A stretch of 64,000 nt of DNA, taken from positions 22,136,501 to 22,200,500 of the forward strand of contig NC_135241.1 of NCBI RefSeq assembly GCF_947623445.1, read 5' to 3'. Below are positions 1 through 12,423 of the stretch, piece by piece (the stretch's first letter is position 1; each line of letters starts with the position of its first letter). The notes below the pieces were generated by a model that saw only the letters and a list, made by a program, of their open reading frames with translations, had not been told where the DNA came from and searched no databases. Origin of the DNA: Clavelina lepadiformis (taxonomy: Eukaryota; Chordata; Ascidiacea; Aplousobranchia; Clavelinidae). A program made the position numbers and the translations under genes.

Positions 1-1822
1 TCGCTATTAAGCGTTATTGAAATGACGCCGTTTTGTTTCGCGCGATACTCAGAGTCGTACAGCCTCCACGCATGAGCGTGTCCCAGAAGCATTGTCCGGG
101 ACACTTGATAACAACCGGACATTGGGTCTGACGTGAAAAAACAAATTAAAAGTTAAGGAAGAAAACTGTTGCAGAGAGCAGTGTATATGAAGAATATATC
201 CTATGTGTAGGAACAAGTTAAAGATAACGCCAGATTCTAGTAGATTATAGCGATGGTTTATCGTAAAAATGTGGCAATACTCCAGGTATCATTGAGTTTG
301 AATTATGACTTAAATGCGTATCTGTAACTTAGACTGTAAGTCAACATCTTAAAAAAGCTTTACATGCCATGATGTGGTCGTGCCAGTTCTGTTTAAGATA
401 AAACCTGACCTTGAACACCCGGGGCATGTATCCCAGACCCATAACCAAATGCAGCAACCACATGGGGTTCATTTATCGTGATCCACATTTTAACACGATC
501 TCCAAAATGATCAAAACAAAACTTTGCATATTCCTTGAACTTTTCAATGATGAAATCATCTTGCCATCCCCCTTTGTCATGAAGACTAAAATAAAAATAA
601 AATGAGTTAAAAAAGAAAGGGCCAACGCAAGTAACTTGTAACTGGCCAACATTTGGCATGAGCCACTCGCACAATCTTATGCTTGTGTTTTTGTAGAGAT
701 TTAAACCAACTTACCACCGCGGTAAATCCCAGTGAAAGAGTGTAACACAAGGCTCTATGCCATTGGCAAGCAAACCATCTATGAGTTTGTTGTAATATGC
801 GACACCAGCCATGTTTGGTGCTGAACTATCAGCAGTCGGAAGAAGCCTTGACCATGACAATGAAAACCGGTAATGCGTGTTTTTCATTTGCTGAAAAGCA
901 CAGCATGAGAATGCTACATCTACTTATGATAAGATACCACGAAGAATTTACGATGCAATTTATGTAACTCACACCATGAAATACCGCCTTGGGCTATACA
1001 CTGTAAAACTAGAATATGTAAATATCAATTATATATCCATGCACAACAAAATGTATGATGTATACGCATCTATTTGTATACACATATATATACAAAAACT
1101 GTGTATATCTACATAGTGCAAGGCAAGTAAAATTGTGGCGTATAAAATCTTGTGATGCAATTTTTGCCCAACACAATGCCTGCTTTAAATACTTCCAAAA
1201 AACGACATGTAACTAAGAACCAAGCGCTTTGGTAAGCTTATCAAAAAAATTATTTCCTCAATAGCTTTCTGACTGAGTGCAGTAACTTATCAACCTTTTC
1301 TCATGTACCTAGTTCTACGAATCAAAAAGCCTTACTTTGATCAGTTCTATGTCATCTTTATAGTTGTGGTACGAGTCGCATGTGATGTCCCCATTGCAAC
1401 CATCCACGATGGCTCCCTCCTTGTGGGCGAACATGTCCCACACACTGGGAGACTTGCCATCTGCGTCATGTGCACCTGTAGGGGCAAAGTAGCAATTATT
1501 CAATTTAAAAAACTTAAATAAACACACTATTAAATATAATTACTAAATATTTACTGAAAACTAACATGCTAAGCTTCCTATTACCAATTTAAACTTTTAA
1601 TAACACCGAATTTTAAAATTACAAAAACAAAGCTACGGCCTACTTAAGTGAAGTTATTACACTTATGTGTCATACCCAAGAGAAACCAAACATAATGTGG
1701 TATGTCATACTTTGACAGAACTATCATGCATAGAAGGTACCTTCTATCTGGTAAGATGCAGTGGCAGTTCCCCACATAAAATCTACACGGAAATGGCCGG
1801 CGATAGCATCACTATCAGACAT
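1..1822 (-). CDS. GH1 family beta-glucosidase / lactase-like protein, 5' part (partial)
   Basis: Glycoside hydrolase family 1, which hydrolyses beta-glucosides or galactosides by a retaining two-glutamate mechanism. Five exons on the minus strand: 1741-1822, 1336-1475, 715-890, 410-585 and 1-127, the last running off the window. All have GT-AG borders and matching phases. Exon 1 starts with ATG at 1822 and carries the GH1 N-terminal signature [14 protein letters not shown]. Exon 2 gives [11 protein letters not shown] and [15 protein letters not shown]. Exon 3 gives [12 protein letters not shown] and [10 protein letters not shown]. Exon 4 gives the acid/base motif TINEP and HAPG. Exon 5 gives [16 protein letters not shown]. 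Only about 10 residues precede the domain and no signal peptide is visible, so a cytosolic GBA3-like enzyme fits better than a secreted lactase. The nucleophile motif (usually ENG) lies outside the window. The family is certain; the exact orthologue is not. Confidence 0.93.
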
Positions 1823-2768
1823 CTTTATAAGTTAATTATCCTAATACTGCACCTAATATTAAAAAAATCACTGTATAAATATAAAAGTGTATTACAATTC
1901 ATAAAAATTCCATAACACCATCAGCTTTAAGTTGCTAAAAGGTAGAAAATACTATTAAAATCCAATTAAAAACATTAATCTTTCACACCAAAAACACTTT
2001 CATACACAATGTCACAAAATTAATACCGTACTGCGACATCGAAGCATGCAGACTATTTATTGCCAAGAATTAAAGATTTACTTGTCAGCAATTTATAAAA
2101 GTTTGCAGGTCACCTTGTGCAACAAGGAAAGCTTTAAGAGCTACTTGACCTCACCAGATGCCTGCTGATAAAACTCCACTCATTTCGCAAGCAGGGTGTC
2201 ACAGACGAACACCAACTGACCACTGGTTAATAATTTGCTGAGTAAACAAATTACAAATGCCATCAATCAAAGACGGATCATAGTAATCAAACAAAATTGT
2301 TTGCGTTGGTGTACACAGCCGTAAATCACGATGCTACGAGTTATTTGCAAAGCCAAGATCTGAAGTATCTACTTGCTTGTTACAACCAATAGCTGGTCAA
2401 TCATTTACAGAATTTTTTTACTCAAAACCCTAGCAGATACCGATATGAAATTCAAAATTGCACTTCAGGTTTGGTAAATCATTGAACCTGGCTATTTTTA
2501 TAGCTTGACCCAGCCAAAAGTATCAAATTAAATTCCTCTTACGTTTCTATAGTAGCAGGGCGGTTTCAATTAGTTGCAAATAAACTAAACAATATCCAGT
2601 ATCGCTGATTGATTTTGTAAAAAAAACAAATTAAATTGAATCCTAATTCAAGTTTTCACAGGAAATTTGCAATAGCAGCTGATCAATGACGATCGCACAA
2701 CTTTAACAGACAATGACCACGTTACATTTTCGGGGAGTCCAAGATATTCTCTTTTGGTTCTTCCACCG
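1823..2768. other. Intergenic: 3' flank of MYND-UBL-UBA gene and upstream of GH1 gene
   Basis: No coding exon is recognised. The stretch is AT-rich and must hold the 3' UTR of the minus-strand gene that ends at 2769 and the promoter of the GH1 gene. No clear core promoter motif can be defended by eye. Confidence 0.5.
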
Positions 2769-4765
2769 TTACAATTTATCACCAACGAATAAAATTGCAT
2801 CAATGAGATCTCCTTTACACTCCTTTAATCCACGCACAGCTCTGTTTCGGTCAACATGAAGTTGTTCCATGATTGTTTCAATATCACCAGAATGAAGTCC
2901 ACTTTCATCTTCGCTCTCTTCACCGAGTGCCTGAAAATTTAGGGACAGAGGGAACACATCTGAGCTTATGTTGAATTTAAACACTTAGGGAAAAACTACA
3001 AATTTCAGGTTTTATTTTGGCAACATATTTAGTAAAACTTAACTAATTAAGACCTAAGCTATGAACATTATGATAATGAAACACAAGGCAAGCTTAGCTA
3101 TACCTGAACAAAAACATCGATATATCAAATTTTCTTAAATTTAAATGTAATAAACATTCAACTTAACGTTTTGATATCAAAACAAGAAGATATTTACCAT
3201 GAATATTTTGGACCCTTCTGAAAATACAAATGCTGAAAAGTTGTCTTCAGTTACAACTTTTCCTTTGCATATGAGTTTCAGTTTATTTAGTGGTATTTTT
3301 ACAGTTTCTGAAACAACTTTCATTGCATCTTTAGCGCAGTCAGTAACAGAAATCTTGTATTTTTTCCGATTACATTTCATAGTCACCACTGTACTTTTTT
3401 GAGGAAGTTTATCACGATTTTCTTTTCCTCTTTCTTCTGTTGCTTTTACAGGAACAGCTGATTTTACTGTGGAATTAGCTTGACCACCGTTACATTGTAG
3501 CTTGTGAGCTGGCCAATCTTCAACTTGGCATGCTCGAGAACTAGTAAAAACAACAGTTTAAGTCGTCACAAAACGAATGTTGCTTAATGTAAACTGTGTG
3601 TACAACAATGTGATTCTATAAATCAGTTATGACCCATCTTTTCCCAGTGTACACACAGTAAATGCACACAGTATATGGATCACAAAAGGAGGAAATTGAC
3701 ATCCTGTGTGCATTTGGCCAGTGTCATGTTAACGATTTCCATAATAGTGTTTCCTTTAATTTCCAGGTGTGCAAATATTTCCATTCTGACAGTGCTTACA
3801 TTAAATTATTAATTACACATTGACTCTAACTAAATCTCTTAGTATTTAAGACATTTCGGTTCCATTCAAGACTTCGCTTTGTATTCTAGTTTCAAGTGGA
3901 ATTGAATGAATAGAGATGTTAACAAAATTAGTCGTTATGCGGACATCAGTTGAAGAGTCAAAAGCGAGGAAAAAATTGTCATGAAGAGAGAGTTCATGAT
4001 ATGATATGAGATTTATTCACATGATTTGATATGAGATTTATTCACCAGAATAAAGCAAGACGCAAACTTCAGTCATCTGTGTAATAAGTTGACAGTCACC
4101 AACACCTCAGATTGGTTGAAAATTTCATCAATATTTATATCCATGTTATGATTATGATCAGAGTAAATGGCAAGTATCTAGTATCTAGTTTACTTATGCA
4201 CATAGTAACATATCTTACAACATAAGCACAAACAATAATACAAATTTTCCAATAAACTGTATAATGAGTGTGTAATTAGGTTAATTATATGTACATTGGT
4301 TGCTCCCATGCCTATCTATACCTCTATTAATAATTTTATCTGAAAATTTATGCACTGTATCTACTTCACAATAATGTTACGTGTTCAAGCCAGTCTGTTA
4401 AGTTCATAAGATCAAACTTACGAACAAACATACAAACTTAGCTTCTTTTTAACTTGTAGCACTTAATTCAAACAATGCAAAGTGATAAGGTTACCCATTC
4501 CACGTTTTGGGTAATTTATGACTTTAAGAATATGGTACTACACATTCATACTGGTAAAAATTAACACAAACAAGCCCATGTAAAATTAAAGCTCAATTAT
4601 TTGCTAAAATATGTATAGCTATTACCACCAAATAGAATTTAGCCTTCTAAAACAAAAATAATGCCTTTTACATACAATTACTCACCAATAGTAGATACTT
4701 TTGCATCTTACACAGCGCTTCATAATATTTTGCTGCTGTTTGCATGTTTTACATTCAGCAACCAT
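2769..4765 (-). CDS. MYND zinc finger + ubiquitin-like + UBA (HYPK/NAC-type) small protein
   Basis: Three exons: 4686-4765, 3198-3540 and 2769-2930; 585 nt, 194 residues plus stop, all phases agreeing. Residues 1-43 form a MYND-type zinc finger: CKTC, CVRC, YYCSRAC and HKLQC supply the Cys/His ligands. A polar linker follows. A ubiquitin-like fold (about residues 80-140; KYKISVTDCAKDAMKVV, then LKLICKGKVV and GSKIFM) comes next, then an acidic linker (GEESEDESG). The C-terminal helical segment (DIETIMEQLHVDRNRAV...GDLIDAILFV) resembles the UBA-like domains of HYPK and NAC-alpha. MYND fingers bind proline-rich peptides, and UBL plus UBA suggests a shuttle in ubiquitin or nascent-chain handling. 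I do not recognise this domain order as a named vertebrate gene, and the function is inferred only from the domains. Confidence 0.85.
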
Positions 4766-6827
4766 GACGACTGAAGGAAATAAATAAATGCAAAATATAT
4801 GTCAGTATTTTGTCTTTTTCCTCTTTCTAGCAACTCACCTAAAAGCAACTAAAGTTATCACCTTTACCTAAATACAATTTTACACAAGTGAACTTTGTCA
4901 CAAGTTGATTACTATATATAGTCTGTAGGTAGAACAATTTATTGGCGGTTACGTCCAAACGGGAAAGCTTCCATTATAGCCGAAAAACTAGAATGACAGT
5001 ACATTCCACAGAAAACCAACGCGTAGGTCTTAATTAACAAGCGAAGCGCCGCTTCAAACCTATCAGCTGCACTTCAGGCACAAAACAGAATCAGCTCAGG
5101 AATGAAAATGGTACACAAATGAAGCAAGTAACGCCACAAATACTTGCAAAACACTCAGGGGCTTACTGCCTCACATGTGCAATATATTGGTTGTGACACA
5201 CTTTTACTTTAAACAGTCAAAATATTGTCAGACAATTAGCCGTGTCTGACCATTCTATCCAAATCTAATTTGAAATTCTTGCAAGTGAACGCACAACATG
5301 GTTTGTCGATGTAAAAGGTTTATGTGCATCAGCGGGGAATAACCTGTTTCAAAACTTTTTTAATGAGTAACAACTTGTTGATGAAGTACCACAAAAAATA
5401 TGCAGCTTATTACAAAATACAAAGGTTTTTACATAAATAAACATTTAGTAAATCAGTTTATATAAAATTATGTTCGTTTTAAAGGTAAAAGTTACATAGA
5501 TGTTGTCCGTTTTTAAAAAATCATTAATTCTTACATATATGATTTATTACGTTTCAGACGGGACAGCTAAGTATTCGTAGTTAAGGGTGACTGACGTCAA
5601 CAAGCACGCAGTTAACTCAAAAAGTTTTGCTTTGCGATCAAGTTTACACGAATAATAGGGCTGGCTACTAAGTTCATTGTAGTATATGAGTATGCTGTTC
5701 GTCAACAAGGAAAAAATTGTAGTTTGAAGTTTTAGATCAATACCTTTAAATGAAGACAAGACATGCCGGAACTGGGAGTATAGCCTACTGCTTGGAATAA
5801 GGCAGCTTTCGGCAAGGTCTTGCGTGCACCAAACAACCCAAACTGACAAGTGCGAGTTCGCAAAAATGCTTGGACGCACAATTAAACAGTAATGTACACA
5901 GTTCGACTTATTCAATATCTGTAAATTAATTAAAATTGGGGTCTAGTGCAGAAAAACTCGGCTCATGAAAAACAGTATTGAGTGCACTTATGACAAACTC
6001 TGCAGTCTGGATGACATGTACAGTACCAGACCGTCAAATTCCGGGACCAAAAACAACTAGTTCTTTTACGAGGATTTGATTTGAATTAAACTTGGCCAAC
6101 TTATGTCCACATGTGATATTTTTCAGATAAGATCCTCATTTGCCAAGTAAGCAAACTACATATCTTGATAGTGGCATACTGTTGCGGCACGAAATTCTGT
6201 TCATTTTTTTCTGTTGTCATAACCAAACTAGTAATGTAAGCCAAGAGACATGAAGCGTTAGCAAGGTGATTAGATATTGGTCTGTAAACAGAGGCTGTTA
6301 CTTTAATGGAACTAGATTTAAAAAGCTAGTCCTAATGTGTGTAAAAAGATAGAAAAATGCAACTAAATAGAATAATCTTGTAAAGGAGATTCCCTAATGG
6401 AAAGTCTGTATGATGTTTGTATGATTTCACCGGCTCATGAAGTAAGCTTCTGCATCAGTTTTCTGGCGCAAATATTCCATTTTGCCCTATATTCTATATA
6501 ACAAGTATAAGGTTGGCTTGGCGCATATTTTTGCATGACAATTTTTGGCGGGTTTCTCCGGCGCACTAAAAGCAAACTTTCCAGTAGGAAACTTTCCAAA
6601 TAATTAATATTCTGATAATTGAAAAAATTTTTAAACTATGAAGTAAAGAAGTGAGGTAGAGTTTTTGTTTGATTTTTACACCATAAATATAATTTAGTAA
6701 GCTTCATCTACAGTCCTGCTTAAATATGTTTTATCTTTAATTTTCCCATTATGATGTTTGTAATAGAATTTTAAATTTGTGCTGTTGAAAGAAATATTAA
6801 AAGTTAAAAGCACCAGAAGACAAGAGG
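4766..6827. other. Intergenic region, about 2 kb
   Basis: Lies between the minus-strand MYND gene and the plus-strand membrane protein gene, which are divergent, so it should hold both promoters. An open frame of 122 codons at 5547-5915 (minus) has no recognisable domain and is probably chance. No repeat family was recognised. Confidence 0.45.
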
Positions 6828-7850
6828 ATGTGGTTTTACTTCTTTCCACACTGCATTTACCATCTGACAAAATGGTTTCCACAAAATAACCGCATCAAAT
6901 TGTAAGTTTTACGGAAGTTTTGCCTCAAAATATTCACTTGTTATATAACTATACATGTTATAAGATGTTATTTTGCAGCCGGGTGGTGGTTTTTTTACTG
7001 TCAGCAGCTCTTTTGGTGCCAGAATTTATTGTTTTATCTCTGCCCACAACCTCTCGCGCATGTGATCAGCCTCTTCTAAATATCTTGGTGGCAGGCATTG
7101 TTTTTCTTTTTATGTCAGTGGGTGAGTGAGATTGTTAATTTTAGTTCTCATTGTTTTAACATTAGTTGTATCGGCATAACATGTTTTAAATGGTACAGGC
7201 CGTCATAAGAATTGTGTGAAGCTGTTGCCGTGCTTCAGTGGAATTGGAACAAAACTGCTCATTGTTTTGTTCTTAACAGGTTTCGCGATCATTTTTTCAC
7301 TTATGGATCCTGTGCCAAGGATTGTTAAAATTCTTTTTCATCTTTTTGGTGTCGGATCATTAATTCTGGGTCTAATGTCAGCTTTCTACACATTTGAGGC
7401 TCCTGCATGCGTGAGTTGAAAGTCTTTCAAAAACATCTTTTAATTTCATTAGTCTGCTGACAGAGACATTATAATAAATGTCTTTAACAGAGTGACTCCA
7501 CAACTGAGCTCTACTACTGGTGCTATGTCACTTCAGTTCTGGCTTTGATCACAACAGGTAATACACCATGTCATATTTTAGCCGCACCATGTCATACACC
7601 TTTGTAATGGTATTACTGCACAAGCTAGTACATGATTGCAGCTGTAGGAACAGATATAGGGTACAGAAGCAACTACCTTAGCTGAAAGCTTATAATGACA
7701 CAGGTTCAAATTTTTGCAGGTTATTTTTTGCTAACTGTTCCATTTTGGCTCGCAAATAAAACAAAACCGAATTTGGTTTTGGATTGGAGAAGAAGAAGTG
7801 GAATTTGCTACGAACCAGTGGTCTACTGTTCCTGTGTCTGGCATGTATAA
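6828..7850 (+). CDS. Unrecognised multi-span membrane protein
   Basis: Model of five exons: 6828-6901, 6979-7121, 7199-7410, 7491-7557 and 7720-7850; 627 nt, 208 residues. Splice phases agree throughout and the stop is TAA at 7848. The predicted protein has four to five hydrophobic spans: VVVFLLSAALLVPEFIVL; LLNILVAGIVFLFMSVG; LLIVLFLTGFAIIFSL; a span around FHLFGVGSLILGLMSAFY; and VTSVLALITTGYFLLTVPFW. Cys residues occur in the loops (SRACDQ, CVKLLPC, EAPAC, YYWCY), and a short basic segment (DWRRRSG) precedes the Cys-rich tail. I do not recognise the family; a tetraspan or MARVEL-like protein is possible. The first exon (ATG 6828) rests only on phase and a good GTAAGT donor. The gene is convergent with eIF3F, with about 345 bp between the stops. 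Confidence 0.68.
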
Positions 7851-8195
7851 GACTACGAGATGATGACCACCTGCTATAGTTGCACTTAAGCAATAATCAC
7901 TGTCAGGATTTGCACTACTTTTGTAAGGAATTACGTAATGTGCAGTGTAACTTTTAATCTCGTGCACTAGTGTCTGTAAACATTTGATTCATCACACTGT
8001 AAATAACCATCTGCAATCATGCGTAGTTTACCATCTTTCACCAGTTGTCAATGTTAACTTACATTTGATTGCTCCACTCAGAAAAGAAGTCACAAAAGCG
8101 CTTTCAAACATCTTTTAATACAATTCCCAACCACAGGTGGAGCATCAATGCCCAGAAATATTTAATGTTAAACAACTAAACACTCATTTAAGTAT
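7851..8195. other. Convergent 3' intergenic spacer
   Basis: Separates the stop codons of the plus-strand membrane protein gene and minus-strand eIF3F. It should hold both 3' UTRs. Nothing else is seen. Confidence 0.5.
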
Positions 8196-10898
8196 TCATG
8201 TTGTTTGTATAGTTGAAGTGTTGATTAGTTTTTCATTTAGCGCTACTTGTGATTTGACCACATTCCCCAGATATCGCATCATTAAAAGATCCTAAATAAT
8301 CAAAAAGTGTCATAAGGTCTACAATTCTATCATAAAACAGTAACAACCATTCCACAAAATAAGTTAAACTTACATTAATGTTGCTGTTAAGCATGTCGTC
8401 GAATTCATCTTCTTCCATATGTGGAACAGTGCATACCAAGTCCATCAAATATCGGCCAATTTTTTGGTCAACAGGTGCAGACCCAGCCTATGGAGTATGG
8501 GTGATAATTATTGATAAGCTTTCTATGGTTGAATCATTGAATGACATGCGTCCGATAGCGGTACTAATATTTGGCCAGGGTGGTGACATTGCAGTGTTAT
8601 GAGCAAAAAAACGAACATTTTAGTATAATTCATAGCAGCAGGTATTTTGTTTTGCAAAATAAGACGTCTGTTCCTATCCTAAAGCAAAGCGGTTTCTCTA
8701 TTTCCACAGCAATTTCAGTGTAAATTTTCAAGAAAGCAAAGAGATCAAAGTGGTTAATCTCTATTAATTAAAAATAAAACTTTTTTCTCACCAAAACGTT
8801 GTTAACGTGGTCGGAGACTCCTTCCAACATTGTCTGCAGAGTCTTAGTCATGTCGAGGACATTTTCAAACTCGGTCGGTAACGAGATTAAATTTCCACGA
8901 CTTTGCGTGCGCTGTTACAAAAACAAACTTAAACACATTGCAATGGGTAAGGCAATCATGTATTAGTCAATGGTGAAAACAAGATACCACCTTTAAAAAT
9001 CCACAGTAAGTACTGCTGTTACTTTAACTGTGCATCATTCCAGTAAGAGTACACAAACAGTGAGCATACATTGTCAGAGCTACAAGCCATACGTGACTTA
9101 CATTTCTAATCCTGTCTATCCCCACTCTTTCAGCATTATAATATTCAACAACAACAGGAACCGGAGTGAACATCATCCCTTGAGTTTTGCCTGGGACACC
9201 GACTGTCGCGCTAATCAACAAAACCAAGGCAGGATAAGTCAATAAAAACAATAGTATGCATTTAATGATTAAATAATAAACACCTAAAGCTGCTAAGCAC
9301 ACTACAAAGAATCCCTTGTAAGTGATATTTTGATAAACTGTATTATTATTATTTACCTTAAAAATCCTTTAAAGCCAATTTCAGTATCTTTTAAGTCGGT
9401 ATCAACCACAAGATGAACAGGGCTTTTGCTCTCACGACTGTAGTACTCGTGAATTAAAACAGAGTGCTCTGTTATATCCTGACCAGTGGCATACCTGGAG
9501 ACAATAAAATATAATTCGAAGTAAAACATGGATCCATCTATGACACCGGGAGGCGTCATAACCAATTCCAGGTTGATTCAACCCACAAAGGATTCAATCC
9601 AGGATGATTGAACCCAGAACAACCCAACCAACATTTGTGGGTTGGATAATGCTCAGGTTAAATTATGTTGGGTTTACCCACCTATTAGTTAATTTGACAA
9701 ACTACCATTGTACCCTAATTTGTACTTGACACCTACCAACCCACGATCACTTCTCTTGGGTTGACTCTTCGGTGAAGGTCAAACATGTTCCGTGCAAACT
9801 CCATGTCGAAAGCAACTTCATCCTCTGATTCGGTGTGGGGGACACAAAACGAATTTGTTATCGTCACGGAGTTGGCATCTACCGTACCTGGTGGAAATCA
9901 AATGTAAATTTACGTTTCCTTAAAAACAGAATTTATTGATAAGTACTTAAGTAGTGATAGTGTCTGTCCAGAATATCAAAATTTTGGGGTCTAGTATACA
10001 AGTGCACAACCACAGGATGCCTTTGTATACTAGATCCCAGCTAATCAAACTGTTACGTCATCTGGTTGTGCACTTGTGTATTAGATCTAAAATTTGTAGG
10101 TCCTACAAACAGAAGAAAGTAGCAAAATATTTCTCATCAATAATGTTGTCTTGCTTAAAAGGATGTCTTTTTAAATAAAATTGTCTAGACAACAGTAAAA
10201 AGTCTACTGTCCCTGAGTGTACTTTGAAACTTGAATTGTCACAGCCATTATTATTTGTTAATTAATGGTGTGTTTCACACAGCTGACAGCTGAAAAAAAA
10301 GTTTTATGAAAAAATTACATTTTGTGAAAGTAGAATTCAATAGACTTAAAGTCTTATTGCATCACTGCAAGCAATGGGCTCACTCACAGTTTTGCACCTG
10401 CATGAAAAAGATCAAGGTTTAAAGTTTGCCTTGTCTCTGTGTCTAGAAAACTGCAGAAATTGCATGAAAACAGCTATAGATCAGGCTAACATTTGAGTTT
10501 GAAAAGGGATAAATGAAAGGAGAGATGTAGCTATAGTTAACATTACTGTTACGTTAACTTTTAAGCAAGGAAAGATGCTCCAAACGTATAAAATCTTCCA
10601 GTTAATACGACACTGGTACCAATAGGCATGCCCCTAACTTGCTAAGTAGCCTAATTTTAGACGATAAGCTATAACAGTAGGTTGGTTGATTCATAATAAT
10701 AATTGGGTTAATTTTATAAGCTAGGCCTATAGACAAAAAATTCATAAATTTTCACATGAAAAATGGATAAATAGCTAGCTTATACGTACCAAGTAAGGAC
10801 CCAATTACCCTTTTCGCATCTTCTTTCCTGCGCTCATAGCTGTCAATTATAGAAAATAAAACTACAGGATGAACTTTAACTTTTCTACCGTCAGCCAT
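8196..10898 (-). CDS. EIF3F: Eukaryotic translation initiation factor 3 subunit F
   Basis: MPN-domain subunit of the eIF3 complex, which recruits the 43S pre-initiation complex in the cytosol. Seven exons: 10790-10898, 9737-9887, 9357-9494, 9102-9210, 8792-8911, 8374-8487 and 8196-8291; 837 nt, 278 residues, phases all agreeing. The MPN domain begins at once ([44 protein letters not shown]). It continues through [34 protein letters not shown] and [10 protein letters not shown]. The C-terminal helical part has [20 protein letters not shown] and [21 protein letters not shown]. The start (ATG 10898) is directly before the MPN fold, so the long Pro/Ala-rich N-terminus of mammalian eIF3F is absent. 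The match to eIF3F is unambiguous along its length. Confidence 0.97.
9545..9720. repeat. AACCCA/TGGGTT-rich degenerate repeat in an eIF3F intron
   Basis: Several short copies of CAACCCA and GATTCAA-type words occur in both orientations. They include a perfect 11-bp inverted pair CAACCCACAAA / TTTGTGGGTTG. It looks like a decayed small inverted or tandem repeat within the intron between the exons at 9357-9494 and 9737-9887. No family is assigned. Confidence 0.45.
9978..10095. repeat. Small inverted-repeat element (hairpin/MITE-like) in eIF3F intron 1
   Basis: The left arm at about 9978-10018 contains GTATACAAGTGCACAACCA. It is the near-perfect reverse complement of the right arm at about 10057-10095, which contains TGGTTGTGCACTTGTGTAT. 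A third segment (about 10021-10040, TTTGTATACTAGATCCC) also pairs with the left arm. The transcript could fold into a long hairpin, and a small non-autonomous DNA element is the likely origin. No target duplication is evident. Confidence 0.6.
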
Positions 10899-12423
10899 TT
10901 TTACTGCAATACCTCCATGTGCCTTCTCAGCTCACAGCTTTGTAACATATTTTTTTATGATTTCTATGACATGAGTTTGCAAACCTGATTTGATTCCATT
11001 TTTTCCTAATTGATTAAAAAAATGATGAAAAATATTTATGTTTGCGCATTTGAGATAGGAATAAAAGTTTGTTTCTAAGGTAAAGCAACCTTTGTTTTCT
11101 AAGGATGCCTTGTAAACTTAACTTATGAAAAAGATGGCCTAAATACTTTAAAAATTTGCTGCTTTGTAGGTTCGTTGAAATGCAAGCAAAGAAACGATCG
11201 TAAGGTTTTTAACACTTTGCCCCGCGCAAAACAACGCAGAGCTTCTTGGGGCATAGTTGTACGCTTTTATGTTTTATAATCCCGTAATGTTTTTCTGAGA
11301 CAAGTTAACACGAAAAGGTTAAATAACGTTAATCAGCAATTCATTCAATGACAAAAACAAGCAGCCAACAGATAGTGTAGAAATATGCCTTTCGAAAGCA
11401 GTTTCTAAAGTTTTTTTATAATGTGGTTAATTTGGTTTGAGTCAATTTTATATTAAAAAATCAATTCTAAGAGCAGTTCATAATTTTGTTACTCCACCTA
11501 CAAAATATGTTTTAAGCATACTGCTTTTAATTGCCGTATAGATAATGCTTATTACTTGTAAAATTTGTGTCGTTAAGCTCATGCGGTTTTGTGTTGTCCA
11601 AGTTTTAGTAGTTGCGTGTGCAACATGTGCAAGCCCAAGTTGGCAGAGTGAAGTTTTCCTAGCACTGTAAACTGATTGTGTATCATACTGTATAGTTTTC
11701 ATGTTTTGTTAACGGAATACTTGTAATTTACGTTATTTTCAATCTGAGTTGACTGATTTTTTGTGCACTTAGGATATTGATTGTCACTTTAATCAAACTA
11801 TGTCACTTCGTATAGTTATTTCAGCTGTTAATATCCGTGTTTTTAACGTTAGGGAACATGCTCTCCACATCTTCCAATAGTGTAGTTGTTTGTGATATTT
11901 TGGTTTTGAATTCGTTAAGCTCGGGAAATATTTTGTGGGTTTGGTGGCCATGCTGACCTATCATTTTATAACACAATTCTATTATTGCTAAACCTATCTT
12001 GTATATTTTAAGTCACTTGGGTTTGCCTTTTTTTCCTGCTCGTTAGTTGTCCGTGAGCAAATGTTATATTGTGCTATAACTACTACGGTTAACATCGTAA
12101 CTTTCGCTCCGCACAGTTAATGGCGAAAACTGAACAATACAATACTCGAAGATTTTGTTTTAGTGTAATGGTATAGAATAGGCGTGGGCATTAATTTAGC
12201 CTAGCCTGTAGGCTATCTTTGATAACAATCTTATTAATTCCAGATTTTCGTAAATTTTTACAGATTGTAAGTTAAGGTGAATTAGAAATTTAATAAAATA
12301 TAAAATTAATTGTCTAAACAATTCACCTGTCACGATTATTTGTTAATTTTAAGCTGCATTTGAGCTCAAGTACAAATTTTTTCTTGAAAATTGCTACTCC
12401 ATTAATTCAGTTGCAGTAATAAC
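10899..12423. other. Divergent intergenic region between eIF3F and fibrillarin
   Basis: About 1.5 kb that must contain the promoters of two growth-related genes reading outward. A 53-bp segment at 12068-12120 is repeated at 36584-36636 (listed separately). No coding exon is recognised. Confidence 0.5.
12068..12120. repeat. Dispersed repeat, copy 1
   Basis: The words ATTGTGCTATAACTA, GTTAACATCGTAA and GCACAGTT recur in the same order and spacing at 36584-36636, with roughly 80% identity by eye. The two copies mark a low-copy interspersed repeat of unknown class. Confidence 0.6.

Noticed and set aside
5547-5915. 122-codon open frame on the minus strand
   Set aside because: No domain, signal peptide or splice context; composition looks like chance in AT-rich DNA.
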